DNA from: Discostella pseudostelligera
Taxonomy: Eukaryota; Bacillariophyta; Thalassiosirophyceae; Thalassiosirales; Thalassiosiraceae
Reading direction: 5' to 3'
Length of the DNA stretch: 35,436 bases
Assembly (NCBI GenBank): GCA_036940085.1
Contig: JALLBK010000435.1
Span: forward strand, 1-35,436
The notes beneath the pieces are model-generated. The model was not told the origin of the DNA. It did no database searches and saw only the letters and a list, made by a program, of their open reading frames with translations. The position numbers were made by a program, and so were the translations under genes. Below are positions 1 through 10,214 of this stretch, one piece after another; positions within the stretch are counted from its first letter, which is position 1; every line of letters begins with the position of its first letter.

Positions 1-1869
1 ATGAGTTTTGGCTTTGGTTCATCGCAAATGACAACGCAGAAGATCCTACTACGGCGGTATGCCAGCGCCCCCCACGGAGAGGACGCACCGACGCCTATGC
101 CGACGGAGCCCTTGTTGCTCGATCCGGAATTGTCCAACGCTCTTCAGCAAACACCGGCTCATAAGCGGAAGACATCCGATACATTGAATTTGGGCGAGTT
201 GGATATCAGCCCGGAAGTTTATACCAAGTCAATATCAGCTACATATTCTTCCCTATCGCCCATCGAGATGCAGGGCAATGCAGTGGATTTGGAAGACGAC
301 GATACTACGAACAATCAGCGATGGAGAAAGGCGGTGCATCCGCTCATATCTCCTTGCAAGTTGATATCGATTTTTGCGTTCTTTATCGCAGTGGGTGCAC
401 TACACTCAATTGCTACACGACATCAGCACTCTTCAATACATTCGCTAATTGACGATGGGGGATTTGAAGCTGTGGGTGGGCCTAAAGAAGCGCGAGCTCC
501 AGAGGAAGAATGGATAGAACTTTACAACAGTCCTGATAGAATGCCCGCAATGGAATCTTCTGGTCCATGGCCCGTTGATCCGAATATTGGGGGTCTTACC
601 ATGTTTGAGAATGTATGCATCACCAACAACATCGATGCACCCAAAGCTCCAGAGTTGGACACATCGTTGAGGGGTCTTTTGTACTTCACGAACAAGGTGA
701 AGAGTTCGAAGAGATGCGTTCCATGCGCCAAATCTCAAATGTCATCCACTACCGATGATGATGAAGAAGTAGGAGATGGTTGGGATTACTCAAAATCGGA
801 CACTGACTTGGGCCATCCCTGTGGAATGAAAGGTCTGCATGCCATGTTCGCCACATCTGTACTGGATTACAATAATTGCATGGCTGATACAAACAATCGC
901 AAATCGATAATTGTTGCACGGCAGAATCAATCTCCATCGAATGTCAAACAGGTGCATTATTTTCGAGACCCTACCTTCCTAATGCAATTTGATGCACACG
1001 ACAAAGAGAGGTCACTGTTTGATATGCTCTTGACCTACCTGCCCCACTGGCATCAATTCCAGAACGATGGAAATTTCCCATTTGATTCTTTGATTAGCCA
1101 CTCCGTTCAGGGATGTCTGACCCTTAGTAAGAATTGGTTGTGTGAGGTACTGCATCAGATACGTGGCTTTGGGTATGCCAAGGAAATACCGTGGGAACGC
1201 AAGGACTCCACACTCTATTGTTTCAAACGAATTTACTACAACCAAATGGAGTATCAGCGAAATCTCAGTCACGAAAATTTACTTGATAAGGTGATCATGG
1301 ACGACTTTCGAGACGAATTGTTCAGCCATATGGCCTTGCCTGGGCCTCGAGATTTGACCGATGTTTGGAAAAAGGATGCTAAAATTGGAATCAAACGACC
1401 TATTAATATTGCACTTTATGGAAATGGAAAGAATGTGTGGAAGGATCTTGAAACACTTGTGAACATCACACGGGGGGAAAAGACATACCCTAATATGGAG
1501 TTCAATGTTGTTGATAATTTTGACGAACTCACAGTCGCCGAGCAGGCCACAGTGTTCAATTTAGCGGATGCAGTCGTTATGGTCTCGGGTGATCATATGG
1601 CAAATGCAATTTTTTCGCCGGATAATACCTTCTTTTCAGAAGTAGGATGTTCACCGCAGTCGTTGATAGCGAACACTCATTTTATGTCACTCATATTAGG
1701 GACATATCGACGCATCGGCAGATGTTCGGAGGACTATTCCGATAATGAAGTATGTGTAACCTGCTCGAGTGAAACCGACTTTAGTATGAGAGGTGAACAT
1801 TTCCGGGCAATTCTTGATAATATTGTGAAACACTACGATGAAAAGGTGTCGTTCATTAGAGATTCGTAG
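1..1869 (+). CDS. GT61-like (DUF563-type) type II membrane protein
   Basis: An uninterrupted 622-residue frame whose ATG is the first base of the window, so an upstream exon or earlier start cannot be excluded. Residues 1-118 are Ser/Thr/Asp-rich and presumably cytosolic. Residues 119-136 form one hydrophobic segment (ISIFAFFIAVGAL), and the rest would be lumenal: the type II layout of Golgi glycosyltransferases. Near residue 200 there is FENVCI, typical of the start of GT61/DUF563 domains. Residues 519-549 (LADAVVMVSGDHMANAIF...FSEVGC) align by eye with the GT61 signature 'ADVLVG.HGAGLTN..F.P...V.EI', but the HGAG motif is replaced by SGDH. Inferred role: protein O/N-glycan or polysaccharide glycosyltransferase in the secretory pathway; donor and acceptor are unknown. 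The stop lies 60 bp from the stop of the convergent ELP1 gene. Membrane topology is fairly sure; family assignment is moderate. Confidence 0.6.
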   Translation: MSFGFGSSQMTTQKILLRRYASAPHGEDAPTPMPTEPLLLDPELSNALQQTPAHKRKTSDTLNLGELDISPEVYTKSISATYSSLSPIEMQGNAVDLEDDDTTNNQRWRKAVHPLISPCKLISIFAFFIAVGALHSIATRHQHSSIHSLIDDGGFEAVGGPKEARAPEEEWIELYNSPDRMPAMESSGPWPVDPNIGGLTMFENVCITNNIDAPKAPELDTSLRGLLYFTNKVKSSKRCVPCAKSQMSSTTDDDEEVGDGWDYSKSDTDLGHPCGMKGLHAMFATSVLDYNNCMADTNNRKSIIVARQNQSPSNVKQVHYFRDPTFLMQFDAHDKERSLFDMLLTYLPHWHQFQNDGNFPFDSLISHSVQGCLTLSKNWLCEVLHQIRGFGYAKEIPWERKDSTLYCFKRIYYNQMEYQRNLSHENLLDKVIMDDFRDELFSHMALPGPRDLTDVWKKDAKIGIKRPINIALYGNGKNVWKDLETLVNITRGEKTYPNMEFNVVDNFDELTVAEQATVFNLADAVVMVSGDHMANAIFSPDNTFFSEVGCSPQSLIANTHFMSLILGTYRRIGRCSEDYSDNEVCVTCSSETDFSMRGEHFRAILDNIVKHYDEKVSFIRDS

Positions 1870-1929
1870 AAGCATACAACCAACCTTCCTACGACATGAT
1901 ATTCATAGAGGAATACAACTCGCGTTTAT

Positions 1930-4900
1930 TTAACTTAGAATAGAAAATATGACTTGAATACTTTCTGGGAGAGGCTTACAGCTGATATCATTGACATGGT
2001 TTTCACAACTGTGGCGAATAAAGTCTGAGTGACCCTCCTTCCGCATTTTCTGTTTGTGCTCTTCCTCTAACTTGATGTTCTTCTCGAGCCTGGCAGCCCG
2101 AGCTTGGGATACAGCTAGCTCGAGCTCATTGTATGTATCGAATAACAATTTCGACATCGACTGCTTGCCAGATTGCAGAAGGAAAGTGATTGTTTCGCTT
2201 ATGACATCAACGTAATGACCATCTGGACACGTATGCTCCAATGCCGCGATCACCTCTTTCAGTTCTTCTTCGCTTCCCGGCTTGGTTCGACGTGCAGCAG
2301 CGCCCAGCTTCTTCTGGGGTTTCTTCTTTTTCTTATCCCGACCGATTTTATTGAATTTTGACTTGTGTTTCATGTTATCGACGTCTCCCGTGAAACTAAA
2401 AGTACTGGTTGCTCCTACACTGATCACAGTCGAAACGCTAGTGACGCTACCAACAGAACCAACACTACCCATACTTGTCCGACTATAACTGCTTCTTAAG
2501 CTGGTATTTGACGAAGCAGATTGCACGGAGAACATGCTTGCACTATCATCATGTTGAACATCATCTCCTTCTTGTCCCCCCGCGTCTCTGATTGCCTCCC
2601 GCCGAATCAAGATCACCTCTTCATATCGTTTATTGTTCGTTTCAAACGTTGATGCGCGCTCCATCAAGTCCTGAACGCAAGTTCTTGCATAGGAAACAGA
2701 AGCGTCAACAACTTTTTTGACAAGGTCCACTCGCTTGTGCAGATAGGAAACTCTTCTGCCCTCAGTCCACATGTGGGCAGATACGAGCATATCGACGGCG
2801 TCAGAAACGTCTTCTGCATAATCCAATAAGATGGTTGCCGCACACGCATAGTTTTCTCGCTGCTCTTGCATGTTGCCTACCTTGGACGAGATAGATTCTG
2901 CAATCACTGTAGCATGGTCGGATCCGATTGCTTCCCCATCTTCTGCGCAGCATGCAAAATACGTTCTCCAATCATCGCACGCACGTGATGCACGCTTGCC
3001 ACCATCCAAATATTTGGGGTTTGATGCCAAAAAGATCGTTAATGCTTCTGTGGGCTTTCTCTCTTTCAATAGGCGCTCGCCGAGTGAAACCATCACCGAT
3101 CGATGACTGTCGATGTCGTTTCTGAACAGTTCAAGTCCAAGCTTATGTAAATTGTGTTCCTCAATAAATGCATGGCACTTAGTGAAGAAGCTTTCATCAG
3201 GAGGACTACTGTCCGCTGTACCAGAAGCTACCAGATGACGCAATGCAAACTCATAACGCTTCAACTTGACATCGACCTCAAATCGAGCAGACGCTTCTGG
3301 CATCTCTCTCCAACGCTTCAGCATAGGGAGGTATACTTTTGGATCCATTTGTGAGTGCCTTGCGACCGCCTTAGCAAGATCAAAGTCATACATCCCAATT
3401 GCAGTGTTGAAAATGAGCTCGTAATCTGCCAAGAAGGCAAGGTATTGGATTGAACTTTGAACCGTTTCTGAGAGAAGGACAGACTTTTGTTTTCGTGTAG
3501 TACACAACGACCCACTCGAAACAATTAGTAATAGTGCTTCCTCTAGTTTCGGAGGGTTCTCCTTTGCAAAGGTGGATATGATTGGAAGGAGGAAATGCCC
3601 TTCTTTTACAGATCTTCCACAATTCGTCTGGCCCTCTTTTTCTACATCGAGCATAACTTGCCTCATCTTTCTGCAGACTGCATTAATTTTGCCCTCGGTG
3701 CGAAGATTCGACGCTGTACTTGTGCTCTTCTCAGCCCGTATCCACGACGGAACAGGGTACTTCCACAAAGTAGTATCCACATCAACCAAGCTAGAGAGGA
3801 ACAGATTGATATTGTCGATTTTCTCTATCTGGTCAACAACCCGCTCGGCGCCCCCTCTCTCTAAAAATCCAATTGGGTCGAAGTCCACAATTAAATTCAT
3901 GTCAACCCGTTGCCTTCTCATAATATCCAACGCTGTATGGAAATCACCGTTTTGAATCCTCGTCATAATATAAGGCAACAGACATGCTCGGGGACTGATA
4001 CTTTCAAGATTACCACGGGGCATTTGGACAATGACAATAGGCTTGGTTGGAAACATTGCAACTAGACGAGCCCCGCGTTCGATACTTCTTGGTTCATATC
4101 CATCCAACGCGACATTCTGATCATCGGACCCCATAAGAGGATCAAAGACGCAGAGGGATGAAAGTGGAAGGAATCGAAGCTGGGGCTGCGAACCAATCGT
4201 GGCGTGAGTAAGAAACATGTGTTGCAGCGAAATTACAAATGAAGATGATGCACTCGAGAGAAGCCGTTCCCCAGAGTAAAGACGCCCACGAGCGGAGAGA
4301 CCGATGACAGTGTGCGTCGATGATTCATCTAGTTCTAGTAGGGAGTCGACATCAGATGCGGTGGATTGTCCCATAAAATGTCTTGTATCATAAATTCCCG
4401 CAATCCATGGGCATTTTTCCAGCAACGGCCCTGCACTACAAGGTTCCACAAGACCTCCTAGCGAATATTGTAAAAGTGACCCATCCATAAGCTCAATTAA
4501 TGCGCTACCACGAGCACCCGCAGAATAGGCAGTATCTGACCAGTTCACGACGCGCAGAGCTCGACCGTCGAGTGGTACAACTGATGTTATCAATATGTCC
4601 GATGTGTTGTCCTGAGGAGCAAACGATACGCTCATCTCAATAAGATAATCCAGAAATTGATGATTTGCGTCAGTAACTGGAGAACAGCACGAAGCAATCA
4701 GCGTCATAAATTTTTCGTTGGCGTCAATGATGGTGATATCCCGCAGTGTGGTCCCGATTGGCGTTAAACCACTGTCAGTAGTTTCGTGCAGTGAACTGAT
4801 TTTGAATGGATCGATGAGTCCGAAACAGGATGGTGGACAAAACCCAGGTGTGAGAGACGCTTTATCTTCACTTCCACTGTGTAATAATACAATAGTGCTA

Positions 4901-6669
4901 TCGGACAATGCAATGACAAAGTCTATCTGCCCGTCCACGAACACATCATTGTAAAAGCAAGGTCTCGAGGTTATTCCCACAACTGGTGCTGGAAGCGCTA
5001 ACGAAGCAGCATACATTGGCGGGGGTATGATTGACTTGTCAAGTGGAGTGAAGTTCAATGTCTTTCCATCAATTACCACGGCAAGCACCGATGATGATGT
5101 TGGTGATTGATGGCTGTGACGATATTGAACGGTAGAAGACTCCCATCGGAACGTGAATTCTCGCCACTCTAAAACATTATCCTGCTCTCGAGCTAATGCA
5201 ATCGTTATATGATACGGATCATTGTCTGAAAACTTGATTCTGGAAATAACTGAAGATGGTGTGGTTGAATGATGTCCATCAAAACGTAGTTCATACTTCA
5301 AATACCAGTGGAAGTTGCTCCTATGATACAATTGCAGTTTCCCATATGGTTGGTCCGATGATGACGCAGGGTCGTTTCGTGTCACAGTACTCGCCACTGC
5401 CAATAAATCACCCTCCAAGTTGAACGAAATGCAAAGTATGTCTTCCTTATCCGTTTTAGCAGGAAGAGAGTTGTGGATCTTGCATTCCCTATGCCGGAGC
5501 CCATTGGGCTCCATGAAAGCCACCTGAATTGGTACGTGCCTATTCCCTGCGCTTTTCATTGTCAATGACCGCAAGGACTGTACTGCGCCAACATAATGAG
5601 AGCATCCGGCTGGCGCCCACGTTGGTGCCACGGGCAATAGGTTTGGCACATCTCGTCCAGAACCATCTTCTTCCTTCGATAGGGAGAGGATTTGGAGTGT
5701 CGTTCGATGATATGTTCGAATACGTCTGAGGGCGGTGTGGCTGAAATTGGCATCCATAGTTGATACAGCAAGTGAGGAACTATCGGGTCGCCAGCATAGA
5801 GAAATATTGTTTGGTGGAAGATGGCCAACAGAATCGTTGGAATGCAGTGAAAAGAGGCATGGATCCATGCGCACTTCGGACAGTATTTCGTACTGTGTAT
5901 TCATCGTCATGAGAATGGGAACCTTGGCCTCGGTACCATTGAAAGAGATACTTGCATTCCCCGCTTCGTCGGCACCACTGGCAAATGTAACGAGAGCCAA
6001 TACCTCCCCATCTGGACTCCAACCCCCGCACTCCAAACCGTTCTCGAAAATTCCAATGCATTCACTGCCCTCTTCAATGTTTCCTCCTTTCGATGATAGT
6101 GCGTTGGTTTCATCTATTGAGACGGATACCACATATCCAGCGTGGGATAGGCACGTAATGTGAAGACCTCGTCCACTGGCTAAATCCATGCCCATAATAC
6201 CATCATAATCACCGCCAGTTAAATGGTCAGGCGAGCTCTCTTGTAGAAAACTAGCAGCGTAAAACCATCGCGAGCGTCTCTGATTGGGTTCATCGACCGT
6301 CATAGTGGCACCACCGTCATCCTCATTATTATTTTCATCGTCGTCGTTGGAATCTGCCACAACCTTCTCCAAATTCACAATCCAAATAAGTTGATCATTA
6401 CCATCCAACGCATGCACCATACCCTCGGATGTGACCACAAACGATGCAGGTGGCCGACGACTCGACTGTTTCACCCCCCCGTCATCATTCACATCAAAAG
6501 AATTATTGCCGAATCCATTATTATTTGGGCTAATGTGTCGGTGGTAATCGTTGGTGTTTGGGATCACTGCAATTATTTTGGATGATGACTGCACGCCATC
6601 ACCATCATGATTGGCTTTGGGTGCAGGGAGGACATGGCGAACCTCGCCTTGGAGGGATAAATTTCTCAT
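1930..6669 (-). CDS. ELP1: Elongator complex protein 1 (IKI3/IKAP family)
   Basis: Scaffold subunit of the six-subunit Elongator complex, which adds the carboxymethyl group to wobble uridine 34 of tRNAs in the cytosol. The frame is intronless. The first true ATG is at 6669; the codons just 5' have no ATG. The protein then starts MRNLSLQGEV, matching the conserved MRNL start of the family, and has 1579 residues, slightly longer than animal homologues (about 1330) because of acidic low-complexity inserts near residue 110. The N-terminal two thirds is beta-propeller-like. The middle contains family-diagnostic text (MYDFDLAKAVARHSQMDPK followed by YLPMLKRW and LKRYEFAL). Residues 1434-1463 are a Lys-rich patch (DKKKKKPQKK) followed by RRTKPGS, corresponding to the basic tRNA-binding/NLS region of IKAP. 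A Ser-rich linker precedes it. Family assignment is firm. Confidence 0.95.
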   Translation of the reverse strand: MRNLSLQGEVRHVLPAPKANHDGDGVQSSSKIIAVIPNTNDYHRHISPNNNGFGNNSFDVNDDGGVKQSSRRPPASFVVTSEGMVHALDGNDQLIWIVNLEKVVADSNDDDENNNEDDGGATMTVDEPNQRRSRWFYAASFLQESSPDHLTGGDYDGIMGMDLASGRGLHITCLSHAGYVVSVSIDETNALSSKGGNIEEGSECIGIFENGLECGGWSPDGEVLALVTFASGADEAGNASISFNGTEAKVPILMTMNTQYEILSEVRMDPCLFSLHSNDSVGHLPPNNISLCWRPDSSSLAVSTMDANFSHTALRRIRTYHRTTLQILSLSKEEDGSGRDVPNLLPVAPTWAPAGCSHYVGAVQSLRSLTMKSAGNRHVPIQVAFMEPNGLRHRECKIHNSLPAKTDKEDILCISFNLEGDLLAVASTVTRNDPASSSDQPYGKLQLYHRSNFHWYLKYELRFDGHHSTTPSSVISRIKFSDNDPYHITIALAREQDNVLEWREFTFRWESSTVQYRHSHQSPTSSSVLAVVIDGKTLNFTPLDKSIIPPPMYAASLALPAPVVGITSRPCFYNDVFVDGQIDFVIALSDSTIVLLHSGSEDKASLTPGFCPPSCFGLIDPFKISSLHETTDSGLTPIGTTLRDITIIDANEKFMTLIASCCSPVTDANHQFLDYLIEMSVSFAPQDNTSDILITSVVPLDGRALRVVNWSDTAYSAGARGSALIELMDGSLLQYSLGGLVEPCSAGPLLEKCPWIAGIYDTRHFMGQSTASDVDSLLELDESSTHTVIGLSARGRLYSGERLLSSASSSFVISLQHMFLTHATIGSQPQLRFLPLSSLCVFDPLMGSDDQNVALDGYEPRSIERGARLVAMFPTKPIVIVQMPRGNLESISPRACLLPYIMTRIQNGDFHTALDIMRRQRVDMNLIVDFDPIGFLERGGAERVVDQIEKIDNINLFLSSLVDVDTTLWKYPVPSWIRAEKSTSTASNLRTEGKINAVCRKMRQVMLDVEKEGQTNCGRSVKEGHFLLPIISTFAKENPPKLEEALLLIVSSGSLCTTRKQKSVLLSETVQSSIQYLAFLADYELIFNTAIGMYDFDLAKAVARHSQMDPKVYLPMLKRWREMPEASARFEVDVKLKRYEFALRHLVASGTADSSPPDESFFTKCHAFIEEHNLHKLGLELFRNDIDSHRSVMVSLGERLLKERKPTEALTIFLASNPKYLDGGKRASRACDDWRTYFACCAEDGEAIGSDHATVIAESISSKVGNMQEQRENYACAATILLDYAEDVSDAVDMLVSAHMWTEGRRVSYLHKRVDLVKKVVDASVSYARTCVQDLMERASTFETNNKRYEEVILIRREAIRDAGGQEGDDVQHDDSASMFSVQSASSNTSLRSSYSRTSMGSVGSVGSVTSVSTVISVGATSTFSFTGDVDNMKHKSKFNKIGRDKKKKKPQKKLGAAARRTKPGSEEELKEVIAALEHTCPDGHYVDVISETITFLLQSGKQSMSKLLFDTYNELELAVSQARAARLEKNIKLEEEHKQKMRKEGHSDFIRHSCENHVNDISCKPLPESIQVIFSILS

Positions 6670-7161
6670 GGTCGCCAAGACTCTATTGGTGAATTAATTT
6701 TTCAGCGGCTTTTCTTCAGATGTCACTGTCGTTGACTCGCTCACCATGCTGTGATGCCTGATGATGGGTGGTAGGGGTGAGGGGTGGAAATGGTGGAAGG
6801 GAGATGATCGAGTGATGAATGGATATTGTAACTAGAGAAGATGGATCGATCGGGCGGCTGGTAGATAGTGGTAGGTCCAGGTGTGCCAGGGTCTCCCGCC
6901 AAAACGTCATTATTTCCAATTCGATGAATTCTACAGGCTCCTCTGTAGGCCGTATGGATCTTTCGATATGAATGGGAGAAAGCGGAAACGTTCTCAACTC
7001 AAATTATAATCTCATTTTAAAAACGCGAAAAGAGAATAATTCAAATTAACTCTCTCAGTACCATTCATCATTCATACTCTAATCCATATCGACGGCGATG
7101 GTTATTGTATCAAGCAATGCAACCACGTTGTTATTATTTCAGTAGGATTCAATATCTTTAC
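6670..7161. promoter_or_regulatory. Intergenic: ELP1 promoter and 3' flank of the pseudouridine synthase gene
   Basis: This 492-bp gap separates two minus-strand genes. Short frames here look like chance. At 6893-6904 there is CTCCCGCCAAAA, an AT-flanked CCCGCC element of the E2F-site type, about 225 bp upstream of the ELP1 ATG. The 7000-7070 stretch is A/T-rich. No RNA gene or repeat is visible. Confidence 0.45.
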
Positions 7162-8980
7162 TCAGAACTCGATTTTCTCCCCGGCTGGCCAGATAGCAGC
7201 GATAACTTCCATCATATCATCTGCCACTTGTGCTTCAAAGACCATATTTTCACCAGTGACTGGGTGTTCTATCTGGAGCTTCTGCGCATGCAACAACGGC
7301 CTCGTAATTCCTCTCTGTGCACTCAATGCTTTGTTCCAATCAGTCAAGCCGTACACATCATCTCCATATATTGGTGTACCATGATCTTGCAAGTGAACAC
7401 GGATTTGATGAGTGCGCCCGGTGGCAATCTCAACCTGAACTACCGAGAGTTTTCCGTCATGGTGAATTGTATGAATGTGCGAGAGAGCTGGACGCCCACG
7501 CTTTGCGATGCTATCGCTTGCTAAACGAGCTTGTCCCCCAGTAGACGTTGATTGACCAGGTACGACTCTCATTTTTTGACGATGTAACGGATGTCGACCA
7601 ATTGGCTTATTGATCCATTGATCGGCACCAGGATTTCCAATAGCAACAGCAAGATATTGTTTCTTCACTTTTCGATTAGCAAACGCCTCGGATAGATTGG
7701 CAAGTGCAGAAGATGTTTTCGCAACAATCAAAACACCAGATGTACCTTTGTCAAGGCGGTGGACAATGCCAGGACGGAGAGTGGATATTGAATTGGTAAC
7801 AGCATCATTTTGATTCATGTCATCATCGTTTGCAATGCCCAAGTCGCCAGAATCATCCGATGCATTATTAGTGAAAAGATCTCCCAAGCCAAACGGACTC
7901 TCATTCATCAAGTAGTAAGCAAGTGCGTTCACTACCGTTCCGTCCCAATTCCCTGCAGCTGGGTGGCTTGGTGATGCAAGAGGAAGGGGCACAAGGATAG
8001 TTAGGAAATATGAGAAATATTGCTGAATAAACCAACGACTAAAGCATTGTAACTTACACCACGATTCCAGCCTGTTTATTTATCACAATCATATGCTCGT
8101 CCTCGTACAGTATATCCAACGGGATCTTTTGTGCAATAATCTCTGCTGGAGGGACCAAATTAGACAGCAAAGTCGACGACGAAGAAGAAGTGGGAAATAG
8201 AGATTCGCGAGTCGGGTATACAAGGATAGATTGTGACTCGAGGATATGAGATTTGCGTTGAATGGGCGAACAATGCTGCTCAATAAGCACACGTGGCACA
8301 GCCGTAGCGTCTGATTCGTTATCGTGATGTGCGTTCAAGGCGTTCCTGAATATGTGTGCATCCTCTGGTGGCGCCACAAAGACACATTTATTTGATAAAA
8401 GTGTTCCACATTGTGTACGAGAGATGGATAATGATGACGTTTGGCCCTTGTCATCGCATTCATTGTTCAATAGTTCCACTAGGACGGCATCGATTCTTCT
8501 ACCGTCGACGGACGATGGTATTTCATATGCTGAGAAGCTTATGTTCTGAATAAGGTTTTCATATTCAGTTCTGGAATCGACATCAAGCGTATCATCATCA
8601 AAGTCATGTCCATTGTGAAGTATATTTTCGTTTGTCCTAGATGAGTTTTTATCCCGATTCTTTTTCTTCAGTTGTTGCATCTCCTGCCTTTGTTGTCTCA
8701 TCTGTTCCTTCAATTTGTTCTTCTTTTTTCCAGATGTTAAAGCATCATCATCGAACGAACTAAATTCTTTTTCACTGGGGAGAATCTTATTCAAGTCAAA
8801 GCTCGATGCGATTTTGTCTAATTTTGCGTTGCACGTGGTCCTTGTCCTTGCACTTGCATGCTGCCCCAGATGAGGGGGGAGATGGGATAACGGTAACGGA
8901 ACAAGCGAAAATGCACATGAAAGCATAGGAGGGGCTGCAACCGTTATTGTCAATATTGTAGCTGTAAGTGATCTCTTCAT
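7162..8980 (-). CDS. RluD/RluA-family pseudouridine synthase, probably plastid-targeted (2 exons)
   Basis: Exons 8058-8980 and 7162-7966; the intron 7967-8057 (91 bp) has donor GTAAGT and an AG acceptor. Joining them restores the family text NKQAGIV-VHPAAGNW across the junction. The enzyme isomerises uridine to pseudouridine in rRNA or tRNA. The catalytic motif GIVHRLDKGTSG is in exon 2, with the nucleophilic Asp in HRLD. Upstream of it is an S4-like RNA-binding segment (VDGRRIDAVLVELL...SISRTQCG). The start at 8980 (MKRSLTATILTITVAAPPML-SCAF) gives a short basic n-region, a hydrophobic core and a CA|F site resembling the diatom ASAFAP plastid motif; this yields 575 residues. In-frame ATGs at 9004, 9037 and 9040 are alternatives that would bury the signal peptide. 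A Lys/Gln-rich linker separates presequence and S4 region. The family is certain; the plastid location is inferred. Confidence 0.88.
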
Positions 8981-9344
8981 TCCTCGCGGTGGTCGGCGGT
9001 CCATGTCGACGAGTAGCCTTCTTGACACTTCGGACATCATGGTGTTGGGGTGGATAAAAATGTGTGGTGGTTGCTGGTGGGTCAGTGGTCGTCGGGTTGT
9101 GTAGATAATATTATCTACTACAGTTGTGATGGTCGATGTGGCGTGGCGGTGTGACGGCGGAATTCCCGCCATTTCTATTTTGGCCACCCGCCATTTTCGC
9201 CACCCATCACCCATCACTCCGAATCTCGCCCCACCGGGCACCATGCACCATGACCATAGCACCATGGCGGCCTTGACCATGATGGGTACTACCGGCTGGC
9301 AGGAGCGAGGAACTGATAGATAGTGAGGATGAGGTGATGAGATC
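8981..9344. promoter_or_regulatory. Divergent promoter between pseudouridine synthase and hypothetical gene
   Basis: This region lies between the 5' ends of the minus gene (start 8980 or 9040) and the plus gene (start 9345). It holds two CCCGCC elements in AT context: TTCCCGCCATTT around 9163-9174 and ACCCGCCATTTT around 9186-9196. The first sits in an almost perfect inverted repeat (GGCGGAATTCCCGCC, 9156-9170). An open frame runs through the region on the minus strand but has the composition of promoter DNA. Confidence 0.45.
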
Positions 9345-10088
9345 ATGACGATGTCGATCCCTCAGCAGATAGCTCTAGGCTTACGACAACGAAGCGGCAG
9401 TAAGATTCTACTGCGCCATGCATTATCATCACCACCACCATCGTCTACATCTACACCTGGCTCCGTCGGCCAGTGGTCAAACAGTTCGACACTACCGGGA
9501 GGATTCAGCACCGATGGTCTACGCGAGTGGGCTACGCTCACTGATTTTGGAGCTGATGGTTACGAAAATCAGACGAGACAAGATATCCGAAGGCGTAAAA
9601 TGGAATATGATCGATATGCCGACCTTTTCTCGATGCGAGTGAGTGATGGATGCAGTAATTATCTTGCTAGCCGTCCGTCTCCATCGGATGTCTTGGGGCG
9701 GGCATTTTTCGGGTCGAGGAGGTTCACTGCAGAGAAGATATTTCTATCTTCATTGAATTCAATTTTTCATTTGTATCCGGAAGGTTCAACAATTTTACCT
9801 GCTCAATTCAATATGAACGATCGATTTCTACATTGGAATGTATCATCCAAATCTCCATTGGAGATCATCTACACAAACCAAATCGATGGGTTTCACTTTA
9901 GAGGTTGTACAATGCTAGCATATGATCCTTCCCTGAAAAAAGTTTATCATGGTAATTGCATTGATGTTGCAGAAGAAAGGGTAAAATCGTCTTTGGGCAT
10001 TCGAATGCATGTACACTATGCAAAATATCTCCTCGGCGGCATGGTTCGTGAGTTGGAAATACTGTCAAGCGATACGCAGAACTCCTAA
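9345..10088 (+). CDS. Conserved-looking hypothetical protein (247 aa), possibly mitochondrial
   Basis: A single-exon frame starting ATGACGATG; a second ATG lies two codons on. The first 25 residues (IALGLRQRSGSKILLRH) are basic, hydroxylated and free of acidic residues, consistent with a mitochondrial presequence, followed by a Ser/Pro/Thr linker to about residue 50. The remaining 200 residues are globular. The C-terminal part (FLHWNVSSKSPLEIIY..., FRGCTMLAYDPSLKKVYHGN...) alternates like beta strands, and together with the preceding GRAFFGSRRFTAEKIFL loosely recalls the DUF2867/START-like layout; this is only a visual impression. No catalytic motif is recognised. It shares a divergent promoter with the pseudouridine synthase and converges on QCR2 with 126 bp between the stops. 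The function is unknown; that it is a real gene is likely from its length and composition. Confidence 0.65.
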   Translation: MTMSIPQQIALGLRQRSGSKILLRHALSSPPPSSTSTPGSVGQWSNSSTLPGGFSTDGLREWATLTDFGADGYENQTRQDIRRRKMEYDRYADLFSMRVSDGCSNYLASRPSPSDVLGRAFFGSRRFTAEKIFLSSLNSIFHLYPEGSTILPAQFNMNDRFLHWNVSSKSPLEIIYTNQIDGFHFRGCTMLAYDPSLKKVYHGNCIDVAEERVKSSLGIRMHVHYAKYLLGGMVRELEILSSDTQNS

Positions 10089-10214
10089 CATTTCTTGTGT
10101 AATATCATCGGTAAATTAATCTGCTAATCCATGACGACATTATTTAACTATCTATCCCACACTACATCCAACCTTAAATTCACCCCATGCATTTATTCAT
10201 CGTTTGATGATTCT

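Noticed and set aside
9041..9346. Upstream extension of the pseudouridine synthase to 9346
   Set aside because: It would overlap the start of the divergent gene, bury the signal peptide and encode Trp/Met/Pro-rich unlikely sequence; it contains E2F-type sites instead.
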